Positions 34,614 through 48,400 of a stretch of DNA of 64,000 bases are shown here, one piece after another. The notes beneath the pieces are model-generated. The model was not told where the DNA came from, searched no databases, and saw only the letters and a program-made list of their open reading frames with translations. This DNA comes from Pelargonium tetragonum (lineage: Eukaryota > Streptophyta > Magnoliopsida > Geraniales > Geraniaceae). The first letter of the stretch is position 1; the number at the start of each line of letters is the position of its first letter. Location of the stretch: positions 124,001-188,000 of the forward strand of contig JAYMTL010000009.1 in assembly GCA_036897445.1 (NCBI GenBank). The letters are read 5' to 3'. Both the position numbers and the translations under genes were made by a program.

Positions 34614-37600
34614 TAAGCTCCTACTCATATTTAGAAAGATTTGTTATACTTTTGTTTGAAGTGTCATTTTTAAAAAAGTTATTGCAGGGAAATACAGAAA
34701 GGAAGTTCCCGGCCCTTTGCTCTATCAAGGGGTACTTGTGTAGAATTATTCAGGTTTTGTACAAAGTTTGATTGTACTATAGAATTAAGGAATACAATTA
34801 GAACAAAAGGAAAAAGAGTATCTAAGCTATTTTGACGTGTGAAATTAATTAAAGTTAGAGGCTTTTTTGGCAATAAATCTAGCATAATATCATTCTTCTT
34901 ATGCCAGGATAAACCTGGAGCTTAGGCGGGTTTGCTAGCAAGACATTTTCTCTTTTATTTAGTACCTTAATTAAGTTATCTGAGTATCTGCAAGACACGC
35001 CGAAAGTGTAGTGAATAAAAAGGTATTCTAAGAGAGTCTATCAGGAACTCGTATATCTATTATCTTTCAATATTTTTGAGATAGAAGTTGAGTAATTAAA
35101 TTCATTTCTTTATATTACATTGCTCCAAGGAGTCCCTATTAGAACAGGTAGGCTTTCCTATCTTTCTTTAGTTTAGTTTCAAGAGCAGCCCCAAGTCAAG
35201 TATCGTAAAGAAAAGTAGAGACTAATAGGGTATTATAAAGTAATGCTGGGCATAACCCAAAAGCTTGTCTTCTAAAGGGAATTTTTACGACTAGGAAGCT
35301 CTTGCATTTTCCCAACTATCCCTTAGCCTTAGTAGAAAGGGGGTATTCTATTTATATAAGGTAATGTATAATTTGACAAATCCCCGTGGAGTAGACTTCA
35401 ATTCAAAGCCAAGTTAAGTATATACTTACAGCTGGCCCACCGCTGTAAAATTTTTCATCGTTAATTTTGCTAATTTTAAAGCCTATGACATTCTTGAAAC
35501 CGAAAAGGGGATCTTGACTGGATGAACCTCTTTCTATTTACTGTATACTGTACTAGTATAGCACTAACAATCCGATAATTACAGGAATAAAAAAAGGACT
35601 TTCATTTCCTAGTATAACTGTCTATCTCTTAAATATCTATTAATCGTTCAGAGCTTTGTATAAGGAATAGCACTCTCATAGATGGAATTGCAGGCGTTTT
35701 TGGTTTCTAAACTTGATTACAGCGCGCCTTCTAGGTATTACGTAAGAAGGTAAGGTGGGTCCCTTTCCTCATGAGTATGTACCATAAGAAGTTTTTGGGG
35801 TATTTAGAGCCTCTCTCAGCATCAGTGCTACCTTTTTTTGCACAAGCTTTTTTTAGCAAGTACTCGTATTAGTGAAATAAGGTCGTTTGCCGAAAAGATA
35901 ATAGAAAATCTTGTTTTAGGCTAGAATAAGTTGCATTTGTATTTTTTAGCGCATCCAAGCAAGATTAGGCCCATTTATTTAATCGTACAGGAATTTGGAA
36001 AACTCCACAATCAAAATATAACACAAAAAGGGCCTTATTACGCCTTGAAGCCTCTGTTTCACAAGTAGGATTAAAAATCTTAATACTCAAAGATGCTTAT
36101 AAGAACCCCCTCCAGTCTAGCGAGCACTGCCTAAAAACCCCGGTATTTTAAGAGACATAAGTACAAATGAAATTCAGATACGAGAAGCGTTAGCCCAGAG
36201 ACTTGTGTGAAGTTCATACTAGAACTAGAGTGAGGCATAAAGCAGTTGCTATATACTCGGCTTAGTTATTTCTCTCTTGGTTTGGATAGACTTGGCACAG
36301 AAAGGAATCTTAAGAATAAAAGGTAAAGTATCTATTTATCCTGTCAAAAATATTGTACTGTTAGTAAGATAATAAGTTTTTCTCAGTAAAAAAGGGGAAT
36401 TCCTCGGAGACTTTTTTTTATTTGGATAACATAGAAGTATACCCCTCTTAGACCAAAAGGGCTTATACTCACTTCGATAGCTATGATAACCTCTATACAA
36501 AGCTTTTGTATAATTAAGGGAAATTCTATAAGGGAACTTATGAAAACTTGTTACAGAAAAACTTGTGCGTTCTTACTTTCACTAAATTTAAAAAGAACTT
36601 TACGAAGGAAAGCCTACAGGGTTCTCTACTTATATTTATTCCCTGAATTTGCCCCTTGTTAAGAAAAGGGTTGTCCCAGTATTTCTGGTTCTATTATCTT
36701 ATAAGGTGTACATATGTAGTTGGCTTGAATGGGGGAAACCCTTTTGTATAGAGCTCTCTTTTACGGAAGATAAAAAAGAGGTACTTGTGGGTATTTCGTA
36801 CTCTTCTTTATTTCTTATAAAATTAGGAACCACTCTTAAAGGCTTTTCAAAAAAGTTATAGTCTTTACTACCGTATACTGTTAGCTTTAAGCTAAAGCGC
36901 TTCGTCTCGAATAAGGGTTTATTAGTAATTAAGTTATTAAATAGAGTGGCCCTAATGTAATATAAAACGAGAGCCAACCCCCTTAAGCTCCTTTAATATA
37001 ATCCTAGCTTCTTATAACTACTCAGTTAGACTTCCAGTTTGCTCTATAAAAAGCAAGAGGATAGAGTATAATACGAATATTAGTTTATTCTTTACCTAAG
37101 TAAATAGGATGACTTTTCCAGCTTACTGTTACTCTTTCAATTCAAGTTTTGAATTTACCAAGAATAATAGCTATCACAACAAGAGATCCTTTTGTCTGAT
37201 TTGTTATGTGGGTGCTATTCTGGATATATTTCTTCTAGGTAATGTAATATGCCCGACTCTTAGTATTGTTATAATGAGATATCATATATTCTATTAGTCT
37301 CTGAATTTATGTCAAATGAAAGAATCACAAGGACATAATCTTTCCTTTTCTAGGTCTAGCAAGCCCTGGGTCAAAAAAACTTTGACTTAAGGATTAAAGT
37401 ATCTTACCCAATTTCTATTTAAGAGATGTTATGAATGAAAGCCCAATGCTTAGTAGCAAGAAAAACCCTAAAAGATATTTGGAATTGAACTACTCTTTTC
37501 CTTGAAACTATAAGGAGGACTTTTTAATATCTACTTAGGTTAGGCTCGGCTTACTAATGTCATTTTCACGAGATAAAGTATAGAGTTTCTTAAAAAAAAG

Positions 37601-38627
37601 AAGATTGGCAAACTCCTTATTTTATTCGAGATACGAGGTTTCCAGTAGTTATAGGAAACAAGTAAGATTTCTTTAGGGCTCTGCTTAAAAAATCTAGGTT
37701 TTTAGAAATAATACTATTGAATTTAGTATAGGAAGTCCTTAAAGCTTGGGTGAAAAACTTTCTATTGAGAATGTAAACTTGCCTTACAAGGAAACCTCTA
37801 TATTCAAAAGGTTTTTACAAAGCTCCTCAGGAGTTTTTGAAATTAGTTCGTAAACGTAAATAAGAAGGTAGTATTCCTTTTTATATAAGCCGCGTTAAAT
37901 ATAGAGATATATAAAATGCTCCGGGACACTTAAATTCTTTTACAAGTAAATAAAAAGAAAAATACACAGTATAAGATTTCAAGGAAATATGAAGATTCAA
38001 GTACCCATACCTATTTAAATTGAGTCTTCTAGGGAACTCTCAGTTTGGAACTGCTTAGGATGTTAATGTAGTTTTTCAGAGATTTCTGCTCGCTACTAGA
38101 TCCAGAAATGGGTAACTTTTAATTAATATCCATTTTACTAAGGGAGCGCAAGAATTAGGTAAGGTCCTACTTAATGTTTAAAAAATAAGGAATTCCTTCA
38201 TATCCAGCTTCTTTATATAAATATAAAAAGCTGCCCGCCTTGCTTTTATAGTTCAAAGCATTTGTGTCTCTTATTATAAGGTAATATATTTTTCTAGGCG
38301 TACTTCATCGTTTTAGTTATAGGGTTTGTTAGTTCCTATCCAGTGCCCGGAGTAGAAGGTTTTAAGTTAAAAAAGCATTAAACTTGTATGTAACAGGTTT
38401 TTATACCCAAGGGGGTTTCTAAGAGTTAAAAACGGCGCTCAACTTCACCAGTAATTAATTTACATAAAAGTAAACTCAGAAAGAAATTTCTTACAACCTA
38501 GAATTTCACTTCTATTAAGCTTCCTCTTCCTTCATGCTATTATTTGATCATAAAAGTATATAAGCTTGGTACAAAACTCTTTATAGTAACAAACCAGGTA
38601 CAGAAGGGGATTTTTGTTTCTGCTCTA

Positions 38628-38660
38628 GGAACCCCCCCTTTTAAGTTATGCCTACATTTA
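38628..38660 (+). repeat. Short dispersed repeat, second copy
   Basis: Same C run, T run and AAGTTATGCCTAC as at 32880-32920, in direct orientation 5.7 kb away. Confidence 0.4.
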
Positions 38661-40816
38661 GTAAAATTAAGAAAAAAAAGACTTGGAAAAATGACCCTAG
38701 AAAATATACACTAAACAAACTAGATCTTAAAGAGCCCTTTATGGAAAAAGCTCCTATAGAGAAGCTAGCTTAACACTCCTTGTAATGAAAGAAACCTTGA
38801 GGGGCTTGCTTTATATAGGAAGTCTAAGTACAATAAGAAAGAAGCTAATTATTCCGTATCTAGATCTAGTGACAAAAAAACTTCTAATTAATAAGAATAT
38901 CTAGTCTACTCTTAAGTTATTCGAAGAAAAAGAATTAAATAAAATTCTTCTTTTTTGTAGTTTTGATAAGAAGTACTTTTAGATTCTAGGGCTCCTGCTG
39001 TGGATCCTTAGCTTGTGGCTATAAGTATAGCTCTTCCAGACTTTTAAGGATAAGTTTACGCTAGAAAAAACTCACTTTTATAAATTAATTGCATAAGCCA
39101 AAAGTACCTATAAAATTTCTAGCTAGGTGATAGTCTTCTTACTTATATAATGGAAAAATGAAGACTAATTTCGGGCTAAATAAAGAAGAATATTTAGAGG
39201 ACATTAACCCTTGGGAAAACAAAAGGAGAGCTTTCTATATTAAATGAAAATCTAACCCCGGTTTTTGAAATAGTAAGAACAGAGGAGCTCCTTATCTATC
39301 TGAGGATCATATAAACAGCTATATAAAGGAGTATTTTGAATGAAGACCTTTTCATTTGGCTAGCTTTGATAGCATGCTTTTGCAGTGCAATTGTTTTGTA
39401 TTGGGTTTTTTATTAAAAAGCTTCAGAGTTTGAATGCTCGTGCCTCTGACCGATCCAAGAGAATTGCAAAGTTAATAAATAATACGTAATAAGTGTATCA
39501 GCCTATAAAAAGTAAGGTAAATACCTATATGCTAGAATTAGAAAACCTTGTGGATGGTCATGTAAACCCCTCCGTTATAGAGAGCAATATCTAAATACTT
39601 GAGGTTGTATGTAGTACTAGAGAGGTCTTCTATTACTTTCTCGACAAGATTTGTATCTAACTTAGAAGTTTTGAAGTTACCTTCTATTTGAAAGTATTTA
39701 CAGGGGTAGGTAGAGGGCAGATTTCTTATATATCCAAAGCCTTAGTAGTCTCGTTTTTATTATAAGTAGAAAACTTTATGAGAGTTTTCCTATACATAAG
39801 GGTAGTAAAATAACTGAGTACTAAAAAGTAGAGATTTCCTTTTGATTTTGTAACAGTACTAAGTCCTTTTTTGGTAACTTTTTGCCGGAGTTGAGCCTAG
39901 TAAACAGCTTTTTTTCTATGGCGTACTCTTTTGTAGGCAAAGAAATTCAATTAATATGGTCTAAAGAGACCCTAGATTTAAGGGCACCTAAGCCGGGGAA
40001 TAAGGGGTAACTGGTTATGAACTCTTACCTTATTAAAGAAACGACTCCTAAACCTAAATAAGTAAAGTATATATACTACGAGATAGACAAAACAGCATAT
40101 AAATTACTCTGTATAAAATAAAAGGGATACAAAAAGGGTCTTTGGCTTTTTAAATAAAAGCGGAATCCGTAGCGAGTAAAGTAACCTTTCTAATTCTGAT
40201 TGCTATACTTCTTATAGGGAAGTTTTCCTAGTTGGTAAGAGATATTCTGTGTCTGATAAGTAATAAAGAGGTTTGCTGTGTTATTTACTGTTGTGGGGGT
40301 TTGGGTTTAAGATACAAAGAGAGAATTTTTTTAGTTATAGAATATTTCAGCTTTTAAAATTCAGTAATTCCATTAAGTTCTTCTAAGACATATGAATTCG
40401 AATAACTTGTTGTATAGGGACATAGCCCTGCTTTCTACTAATGGACAGCTTAGGTAGTTTATTTTATAAACTTCTTCGGTTATTTTTTTTAATTCGTGTC
40501 CCTAGTGATTCGTGGCTCTACCTTTTGTCTTAATCTTTGCTTAGGCAGTACTTGACTTGATTTATTATCTCTAAATAAAGAGGATTTCGAACTTCATCCA
40601 AACGGGGCTGAAAAACTACTTTACTAGTTTTCAGGGGATCTTTTGCCTATAAATTTGAGTTTTCAAAGGGGTTCCTACCAAATCTAACTAAACTAAAGGG
40701 TTGCTTACTAAACTTTTTATTTATTCTAGAATTTTAAGAATTAAACCTTATACAGCCCAGAGACTTTCTAGCCTTTTCCGCGTTTTACTCTTAAATGGCA
40801 AGGGGGTATACTGAAA

Positions 40817-41146
40817 ATGAATTTTCCATTTATCAAAAATCTTTCTATATGCATTCTGTTAGGAGGTATGGATGCTTTTGGTGAAAAGCTCTATAATGCA
40901 TGTGCAAAGATACAGAATTGTATGAGGCAGGCTTTTTTTATAATACGGAATAGATTGCAACTTGTACTAAGAATTGAGTGCTCTTTTATTAATTTCTGCA
41001 TTACCCGCCCAAAGCAAGAGGAGGTTATCTCAATCTACGAGGTATTTGGGGCCCGATCAGTTTCTACTTACCTGATTGTAGGTTATAGCGCTCCTTACTC
41101 TGATATTATAACGTTTTATACTAAACGAGTATACCTTACAGGTTAA
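40817..41146 (+). other. Longest unassigned ORF (109 codons), probably chance
   Basis: An ATG-to-TAA frame whose product starts MNFPFIKNLSICILLGGMDA. It resembles no mitochondrial protein I know, has no clear membrane or nucleic-acid-binding pattern and has no conserved neighbour. With a stop frequency near 7% per codon, a few frames this long are expected in 64 kb, so its length is not evidence of function. It is listed only because it is the longest frame outside the cluster. Confidence 0.12.
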
Positions 41147-42350
41147 AAAAAGGGGCTTCTCCTTAAAGGATAAATTAACCGCAACTGCCGAGTATAAGGC
41201 CGCAATAAGAGAGGGTTTTAACAGAGCCCTTCTTTTGTTAAGAAGTTAAAAAGCTTGAGGCATATCGGGAAAGGCTGTTTTGTATAACTCTCAGATCAAA
41301 AATCTATTCTTTTCTTTATAAAAATGACAAGGATTTATGTGGAAGAAATCAAACCTCAAAAGAGGATCGAAAGCCTTATGACTTGGAGTAAATAAAAAAC
41401 ACGAACTGTAAAAACCGATTAATCGAGAGGAGTAAAACACAAATTTCTCCTTAACGAAGCATCCACAAATGCACTAAGAAAGTTCATTTTAGTTGTAGCT
41501 CGCAAATACTACAGACTCTCATTATAAACCCAAAATCCTGAACAAGAGCTTCCTGGTATTTGAGAGAACTTCTACTACTTTAATATAAAACCCAATCAAA
41601 ATAGGATGCTTTATTATCCAAGGAATATCTTTAGAACCTTGTATAGCATTACTTTTATTTAGCAAAGCTTGAAGCTTTTGTATTCGAATGTAAAAAGCAC
41701 GCCTCGGAAACCTGCAAGTACTGGATTAAATAGAGAGGAATTCCTATACTTTATAAAGGGTAAAATCTTTATTTATAGCGAGTTCTCTTTTTTTATTAAT
41801 AAAAAACCTCCGCAAAAATTTGAAATGAAAAAAAAGGTAATCCCCTAAAAGCGCGTTTTCACGCTTTAAATAGCCATAGAACATGTTTCCTCTAAGTGTA
41901 CTCTCTGGACTTTCTGTAAAAACTCTATTCTTGCAAATTAGAAATATACAAAAAGTCAAATACGCGTTCAGGAGGATTTTTTTAAGTTAGCGTCCTTTGC
42001 TTTATTTCTACCACCGTACCATTAAGATTAAGAAAGTAAGGAGTCTTGTGTATAATGCAGTTAATATTGTACGTAGTCTTTTCTAGAATCTTAAAAAAAG
42101 CGCTTTTCGGTTTTAGGGTTGCTTTACTAAGTTAAACCCGGTTTCAAGGAATCTCGTAACTGACAAGGAGTATGTTGTCGCTTTGAGGATACCGAATTAA
42201 GAAGAGGCACTTTTAAGAGACAAGGGGGTGTTTCCCTAAAATTAAGCGAGTCTCGGATTTGGGATCCAAAAGGTGTGGTTTTAAGAAGTTTCTGGGTTAC
42301 CTTTAGTTTTTTCGGCGCATATTGGGATTCAAGTCTTTACCATCAGGATA

Positions 42351-42360
42351 GAGACGTCTC
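42351..42360. repeat. GAGACGTCTC palindrome
   Basis: A 10-bp perfect palindrome, 19 bp after a T-loop-like GGGATTCAAGTC (42324-42335), inside a somewhat GC-richer stretch (42120-42440). No gene recognised. Confidence 0.35.
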
Positions 42361-42896
42361 CAAGGGGATGCTAGCTTCTCTTTTTTGTACAGGGGTTGTA
42401 CTCGTGTATCCTTGACATTTCGTTTATTAGGGCCTTTATTGCCAGGGTTTTGGTTCTTTTTAAAAGTGTCTTTTCGAACCTACCACACTTATGTTCTTAG
42501 TTAATCGAAATTTGTAATTAATAATGCTATAATAGGAAGCTTTTTAGCTGCTTAATATAAAAGTTCTCTGAAGGAGTCTAATAAGAATTGAATTCTAGGG
42601 GAGCTTCTCCTGGACAAAAGTGAGTTAATGCAGTTTTCAAGTAAAGGAGAATTTTAGTATAATGGAGAGTTACCTGTCAAGCGGAAAGGGCTGAGACCCT
42701 ACTTTTAGTCTTATTTGCTTAAGGGTTTATTTGATTGTAGTATCTATAGCGTTAAGCCTAGGAGCAAAATCTAAGGCATTGGTGGTCGTTTTTTAGGAGC
42801 ACCTTTAGTGTCTAAACGGCTCTTTATCTTTAGTGACACTGTCATCTATTTATACTCTGCACATGAATATCCTGTCGCATTAAATTAGTTTTTAAA

Positions 42897-42911
42897 GACT
42901 CAAAATCCAGG
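42897..42911 (+). repeat. Short repeat GACTCAAAATCCAGG
   Basis: Fourteen of 15 bases match the sequence ending at 47007 (AACTCAAAATCCAGG). The word resembles a T loop and 3' T stem of a class II tRNA, but no upstream cloverleaf is visible at either place. Confidence 0.3.
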
Positions 42912-43618
42912 TAGTTAAACTTTAAGAAACCTTTTTCATAAGGAATTTAGTACAATATTGGGATAAGGATGCCCTGATTTCTACTTGTTAATCGAAAGTG
43001 GCTCTAGAGTTTTAGGATGTTCTGTACTAATTTGAAATTCCCTTTTCTTTGTTTCTTTTATACCCCTTAAATCAAGAGCCCTCCAAGAATAAGAAAGGAA
43101 CTTCTTCTAGACGCCCCCCCTTAGGGTATTCCTTAACAAATTCCTTAAATTTCTTTCGTTTTTATTTCTAAGTTTTGTAAAAGAAAAAAAGAAGTGAGGT
43201 AAAAATGCATAAAAGACGAATTCCCTTAAATACACTTTAATTGGAGTCCCTTTAGACAGAGTAATACATTAGCTACAGAGGTTCTACTCCTATACTATAT
43301 GAGAGCTCCTTACTAAACTCAAATAGAAAGCTTAACTATGATTAGGGATTCCGGTTTAGACTTTTCTATCTACTAAAAAGGGGATTTCTTCTGTGGAATT
43401 GGAGAAGGGAACACGGCAGACTCCTTACTTATTTTCTTTAGATCTTTATATCCGAGGAGAACATTCAAATCTGTTGTTATGGATATTCCTATCTTAAAAA
43501 TGAAAGGCTTTGTTCCTCTTCTAATTTAATTAACTTTATGCGCTAGTACCCCTACTAAGTACCTCCTTCTTTCTCGTAGTAATTCCGAGATAAAAAGTTT
43601 AACATAACTACTAAGAAA

Positions 43619-43640
43619 ATACACGAGTTCAAGTCGCACA
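43619..43640 (+). repeat. T-arm-like repeat family, copy
   Basis: ACACGAGTTCAAGTCGCACA closely matches the copy at 27.94 kb, including the flanking ACTACT and the bases after the core. The pair suggests duplication of one sequence, not independent tRNA loss. Confidence 0.45.
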
Positions 43641-43709
43641 ACACTAGATGACAGGAAAAACAGAGTACATAATAAACTTTTGGAGGGTTTTTGTGGCTTT
43701 GGTATAAAT

Positions 43710-43762
43710 GAAAAAGATGCTCTGCCTCTCGATAAGAGGTTTAGCTCTTACTATGCTTTTTC
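43710..43762. repeat. 53-nt hairpin with 7-bp outer and 5-bp inner stems
   Basis: GAAAAAG at 43710-43716 pairs fully with CTTTTTC at 43756-43762. Inside, CCTCT (43725-43729) pairs with AGAGG (43735-43739) around a 5-nt loop. On the minus strand a D-arm-like GTAAGAGCT precedes the inner stem, so it may be a tRNA-derived structure that has lost its T arm. No gene adjoins it. Confidence 0.4.
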
Positions 43763-45375
43763 CAGTTAGAATTACTTAAATAGAGGAAGTCCGCTCAGTT
43801 GAGTATTAGTAATGTGCCTAATATCATATAAGCATTATATAAATCTACTAGAGGGTTAGGAATCTTTCTTTTAGAATACCCCTTTACTTTGGCAAAGCCT
43901 ACACAGCCTATCCCGGAAGAAATGGAGTTAACTATATTAGGGTAGGTTATTTAGTTTCTCATTATGTCGCATAGAGTAAACCATTGCTAAAACTAGAATC
44001 CTGTTAGTATAGGGAAATTTGTCTAACTATACTACATATCCGGAGCCTTGGGGTTTTCTATTATATAGTTCCTGTATCCTAATCCTCCAATGCAAGTTTT
44101 TTATTAAGAAGTAGGCTTTTTTATTGTATAATAAACAAACCCCTTAAGTTAAGTAAATTTGTGCGGGAGAAGAGACTTTTGAATTAACCCACACAGCTAA
44201 CCAAAATAAAAAATCTAAGGATAAATAAAAAAAAGCTTACAAGGACCCAAAAGGGAAGGGTAGAGTATACAGGCAGTACTTTTTAGGTAAAACCCCGAAA
44301 GAGCTCTTGAACAAATACTAATAACTTTACTAAAGGGTTACAATCTATTCTATTTGGACTCATTTATGGGGTCATCTGAAAAGTACAACTATAACAAAGG
44401 ATTCTAAAGATTAAACTCAGCTATCTATATCTCCTTCAATAATAAAGAAGTCCCCGAATTGCTTGAAACGTGGGTTAATGGCTTTTTATTTCTAGGGGTG
44501 TTCCACGCTTAATATAATTTTCCTTGAAAATTCTTTTATATAAAAAAAGGTATATTTATATAAAATGAGATAGTTAAAAGTAAGTTATCTTATAAAATTC
44601 TGTTTTTACTACAAGTAAGGCTTCGGGTTTAATATCAAGGGAAACCGCCGAGGACTACTTTACATTACTTTTAACAGCTTAATCTATATAAGATAAGGAT
44701 ACCCCCCGAGACTTCCAAGCCCTGCGAAATCTAAATACTTTGAAAAGGTACTATAACGCATTGTCCTGAGTCTTTCTAGAAAAATGCTTCTTTCCAGCAG
44801 GAATTCGTTTTATCAAAGTACTTACTTGTAAATCCTTGCGTCGATATAAATTTAGGGGTTATCAGAAAAAAGGACTCCATTAATTTCACTTTGGGGCTTT
44901 TTAGGGCTCTTTAAGACTTTCTCTACTGACTGGTCAGGTAAAAAAGGGGATAGATACCACAAGGTTTTCTTGAATAAAAGAAGGGATTTACCCGGGAATC
45001 CTAGACTGTAGGAATTTTTATAACTTACTTATGAATTCTTTAATTGACTCTTATCTTATCCTTTTGATTGAGCACTCGTTTGGAAAGGCGTCCCTTTTTT
45101 GTTTACTAAATTATTATGAAACCGAAACTCTAAAATAGAAATAACTAGAGTTACGGAGTTGTAGGTGGAACAAAGAACTAGAAATTCCTAAACTAATAGT
45201 AGAAAGATAAGTCTTTTATAAAGTACTTAACAATTAGAGTATAGAGTCAGTAATATTCCTTTGGATATACGAGATTGCAAGAAAAATTCACTAAAGAAGA
45301 ACCCCAGAAATGAGGTAGAGTAAATAGCAAAAAGATATCGGTTCTAAAGCCAAGAAGGTGTCTACTCTACGTGCC

Positions 45376-45402
45376 CCGGTGAGTACTCCTTTGAGTTACC
45401 GG
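45376..45402. repeat. 27-nt interrupted hairpin
   Basis: CCGGT (45376-45380) pairs with ACCGG (45398-45402), and ACTC (45385-45388) with GAGT (45393-45396), around a 4-nt loop with small internal bulges. GTGT and ACAC outside could extend it. A compact RNA-like stem in otherwise plain spacer. Confidence 0.4.
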
Positions 45403-48400
45403 ACACTGAATATTAAATAAATTATTTCAGTTAATGCTGATTTTGATACCCTATCTATAACAAAAAGTACTCCCGTAGAGCTCTGTTACCCTACATAGGG
45501 AAAGAGGAGCCTTTCTTCTTTGTAGGTAACCCCAGGGATCGGCTAACTGACTGAATGCATAAACCCCCTTCTTTTTATAAAGAGGAGTTAGGAGAGAGAG
45601 ACCCTAGGACGGTGGATTTAACATAAAAGGATTTTTCCCGTAACTATTAACTTAGTTTGTTGTACTGCGACTTCTCATGGACGACGCCTTTAATAAAAAG
45701 TATGTAAGTTAAGTTGTGAAACCTAGTAAGACTTCGTGCACCCCTGTGAATTAAAATATTATACTGCTTCTGCCAATCTTTATAAAAGGAATGCTTTATT
45801 TTTCCCCGAGCTCAGTAATCTTAGTTTTTTAGGCTCTATTTCTTTTTCTTTGAACCGGAATCCTTTTACATATTTCAGAAGGAAAAACTTATTTCGTATA
45901 ATTGTTAGCAAAGCTTTTTTCTTGAAAAAAGACTAAGGGGGCATCCCCGCACTGCTTGTAGAGTAACCCGCAATTTCTTCTAAAATTTTTTGTGTTATCC
46001 CTTTTTGTTTAGGTCCCTGAGATTTTTAGTTCTATTTTTGTTATAGTATAGTAGAACTGGTTACAGCTCAATAAGATTAAAAGGAGCAGTACTAGCGTTG
46101 GGTCGAGTTGTCCAATACAGTAATTGAATTTGACTAGTATAAGGATAAAAAAATCCCAGTTCTAATTGTTATAACTATTTCTAATTTGAACCCTGTATTA
46201 CAGAAAAAAGGGTATACTCTCCCATAAGCGCACTCAAAAGGAGCTCGTTTTGAAGCAGTTCATAAGATACCTGGGTAAGCTTTATTATAAACTTGGATAT
46301 CTTTAATAAGAAAGACACTAAAAGTCCTGTCCCTGAAAGATAACTAGGGAAAGTTCGTACCTAACTATACGATAGAGACTTCTTTTTTTTGTACTCCTTG
46401 CGGATTAACAAGGCAAAGTATATTCTATTCAAGGGTTGAAGAAGCAATAGCTCGGAGAAACTTTACTAAAAGGGGCCGATAACAAGTTAAATTATAAGTG
46501 GCTTACTTTTTACAAAATTAGGCTCTAAAATATTTTGCAAGAACCGCTTTAAATAAAAAGTCAAAATCCTGCTCCTGATTTTTCTTTCTTTGCCCCATAA
46601 ACCAAAAGTCTATATCCTAAAAGGAGTCCTTTTTATCCCATTCTAATTTGCTCTTCGCAGTTAATTGTTAATTTTAAAATAACTGACTTAAGGGCGTGAT
46701 TGAAAAAGTTAAAATACAATATTGACTCTTTTTCCACTATCTACCGCTTATCTTTTAAAAGCAAACTACTCCGTTTTGGTCGCTTTTATACCCCTAATTA
46801 CTAATACCCTTTTATCGGAGAAGTCTTTAACGAATAAGAACGAGTCTCTCGAATTTTTGTACTTGACTCAGGGCCTAGAGGATCTTCCTATACTAAATCT
46901 GGACTAAAGCTCTAATCGTAAAAAGATTAAACCTATGTTACTGCAAAAAGGGGTTAGATAATAGAATTTTTTATTCTAAATTATTACTAAGAAACTCAAA
47001 ATCCAGGAGAAGTGAAAATACGATTTTAGTGAATCTTCCTATTAAAACTACACCTAAAAGCAAGCTCCCTAGTCTTGTTTTGCGTTTTTAAATAAGGAGT
47101 AAAAAACTTATAGACTTACTCAAGTTTATAATCCTGAAAGTGAAAAGTGATAAGGGACAAAATGAATCGAGATAGAAACCTACTCTATCTAAAAGTACTC
47201 CAGTTTCTTAAACTGCAATGTATTTCAAGTTTTGACCTTCTATAGTTAAGCTAAAGGTATTGGAAATACTTGGTTGATACGGTAACCTCATAAAAAAGAA
47301 GATTTTTAACCGTCTATCTATAGAGCAATACCTTAAAAAAACCCTGCTTTAATTTCTTTTCCACTTATGAGAGTCCGGGAAAACCTATTAATTAAGAGCG
47401 CACTACTAAAAATCCAATACGGATTATTCTAATCCTAAAAGGGGTATTCTATTTAGCAAAAGCCAAGAGATTTATCTAATTAGGTTACTTACCTCGTCAA
47501 GGAAATACAAAATAGAATAGGAGATCCTCGGGCAACTAAACTATCATATCAGATATAGGATAATAGAATGCTCTATCTTCGGGGTTTCCATTCTAGTCAC
47601 AGAAGTTTTCATTACGGCCAACCCTCCCTTGGAGAGCTCAAAAGAGGAAAGTGAAATATCTTTGTTATAATTTCCTACAAGTAACCAGATCCCTTGCTAT
47701 TGTAGGATCCTCTTTATATTTCTATAATTTATGGAGTCCCTATTATTTATTCAATCAAGGAGGTGAGAAAAGTAAAGCGGGGCCTTGGGCATTTACGATT
47801 AGAGAAGGATACCTCGGATGTATAATGTATAACTACTTCAAGGATCTTTTGGTGTTTACTGCCTTCTTTTTATATTTCAGTATAAGAAAGGAAAAGCCAC
47901 TTTCAATATAAAGTCAACATTTAGTATAGAGATTCCTAGGCTAGGTAAAGCCTCAACGAGGCCTCTCATAAATTAATAAAGTAAGGACTTTTATATAATA
48001 CTCAAAGGCAAGTTCCAAACTAGGCCTATCCGAGTATAAATTCATATCCGTTTTAAGTTCCACTAGCAAATATTAAAGTAAAATAAGGATTGAAGCTTAG
48101 CTATTTTAAGCCACGAAGAGTGTTCCTTTGGTCAGAATAAAAAACATCTAAGTAGATAAGTAGAGTCCCCTAGAGAAAATTTTATTTAACAGAGCTTTTT
48201 ACTTACTCAGAAATAAGTAGCTAAATACTTTTTCTAAACAAAAAGTAGGATAGGTTATCCTAGAATCCTTTTTATCATTCTTTATATTAAAGCGTATAGA
48301 GCGTGTGTGGGCTCCTTGTTAAAAGTAATATCTCCTAGTTGCTAAACTCGAGATTTAGTTATTGTAATGGAAAATATGAAGCATAGTTTACTTATTCTTT

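Larger units (their letters stand above)
30063..43600. other. Spacer with scattered relics
   Basis: Contains the Asn-like and Phe-like relics (31.85 and 34.55 kb), the paired C-run repeats (32.88 and 38.63 kb) and a TA-dinucleotide run near 30500. On the minus strand near 39.43 kb a GGATCGGTCAGAGGC / ATTCAAAC pair looks like D and T arms with the anticodon arm missing. No intact gene seen. Confidence 0.55.

Noticed and set aside
39415-39470. An additional tRNA gene on the minus strand
   Set aside because: D-arm-like and T-arm-like pieces are present but only about 8 nt apart, leaving no room for an anticodon arm. Mentioned only as a possible deletion relic.
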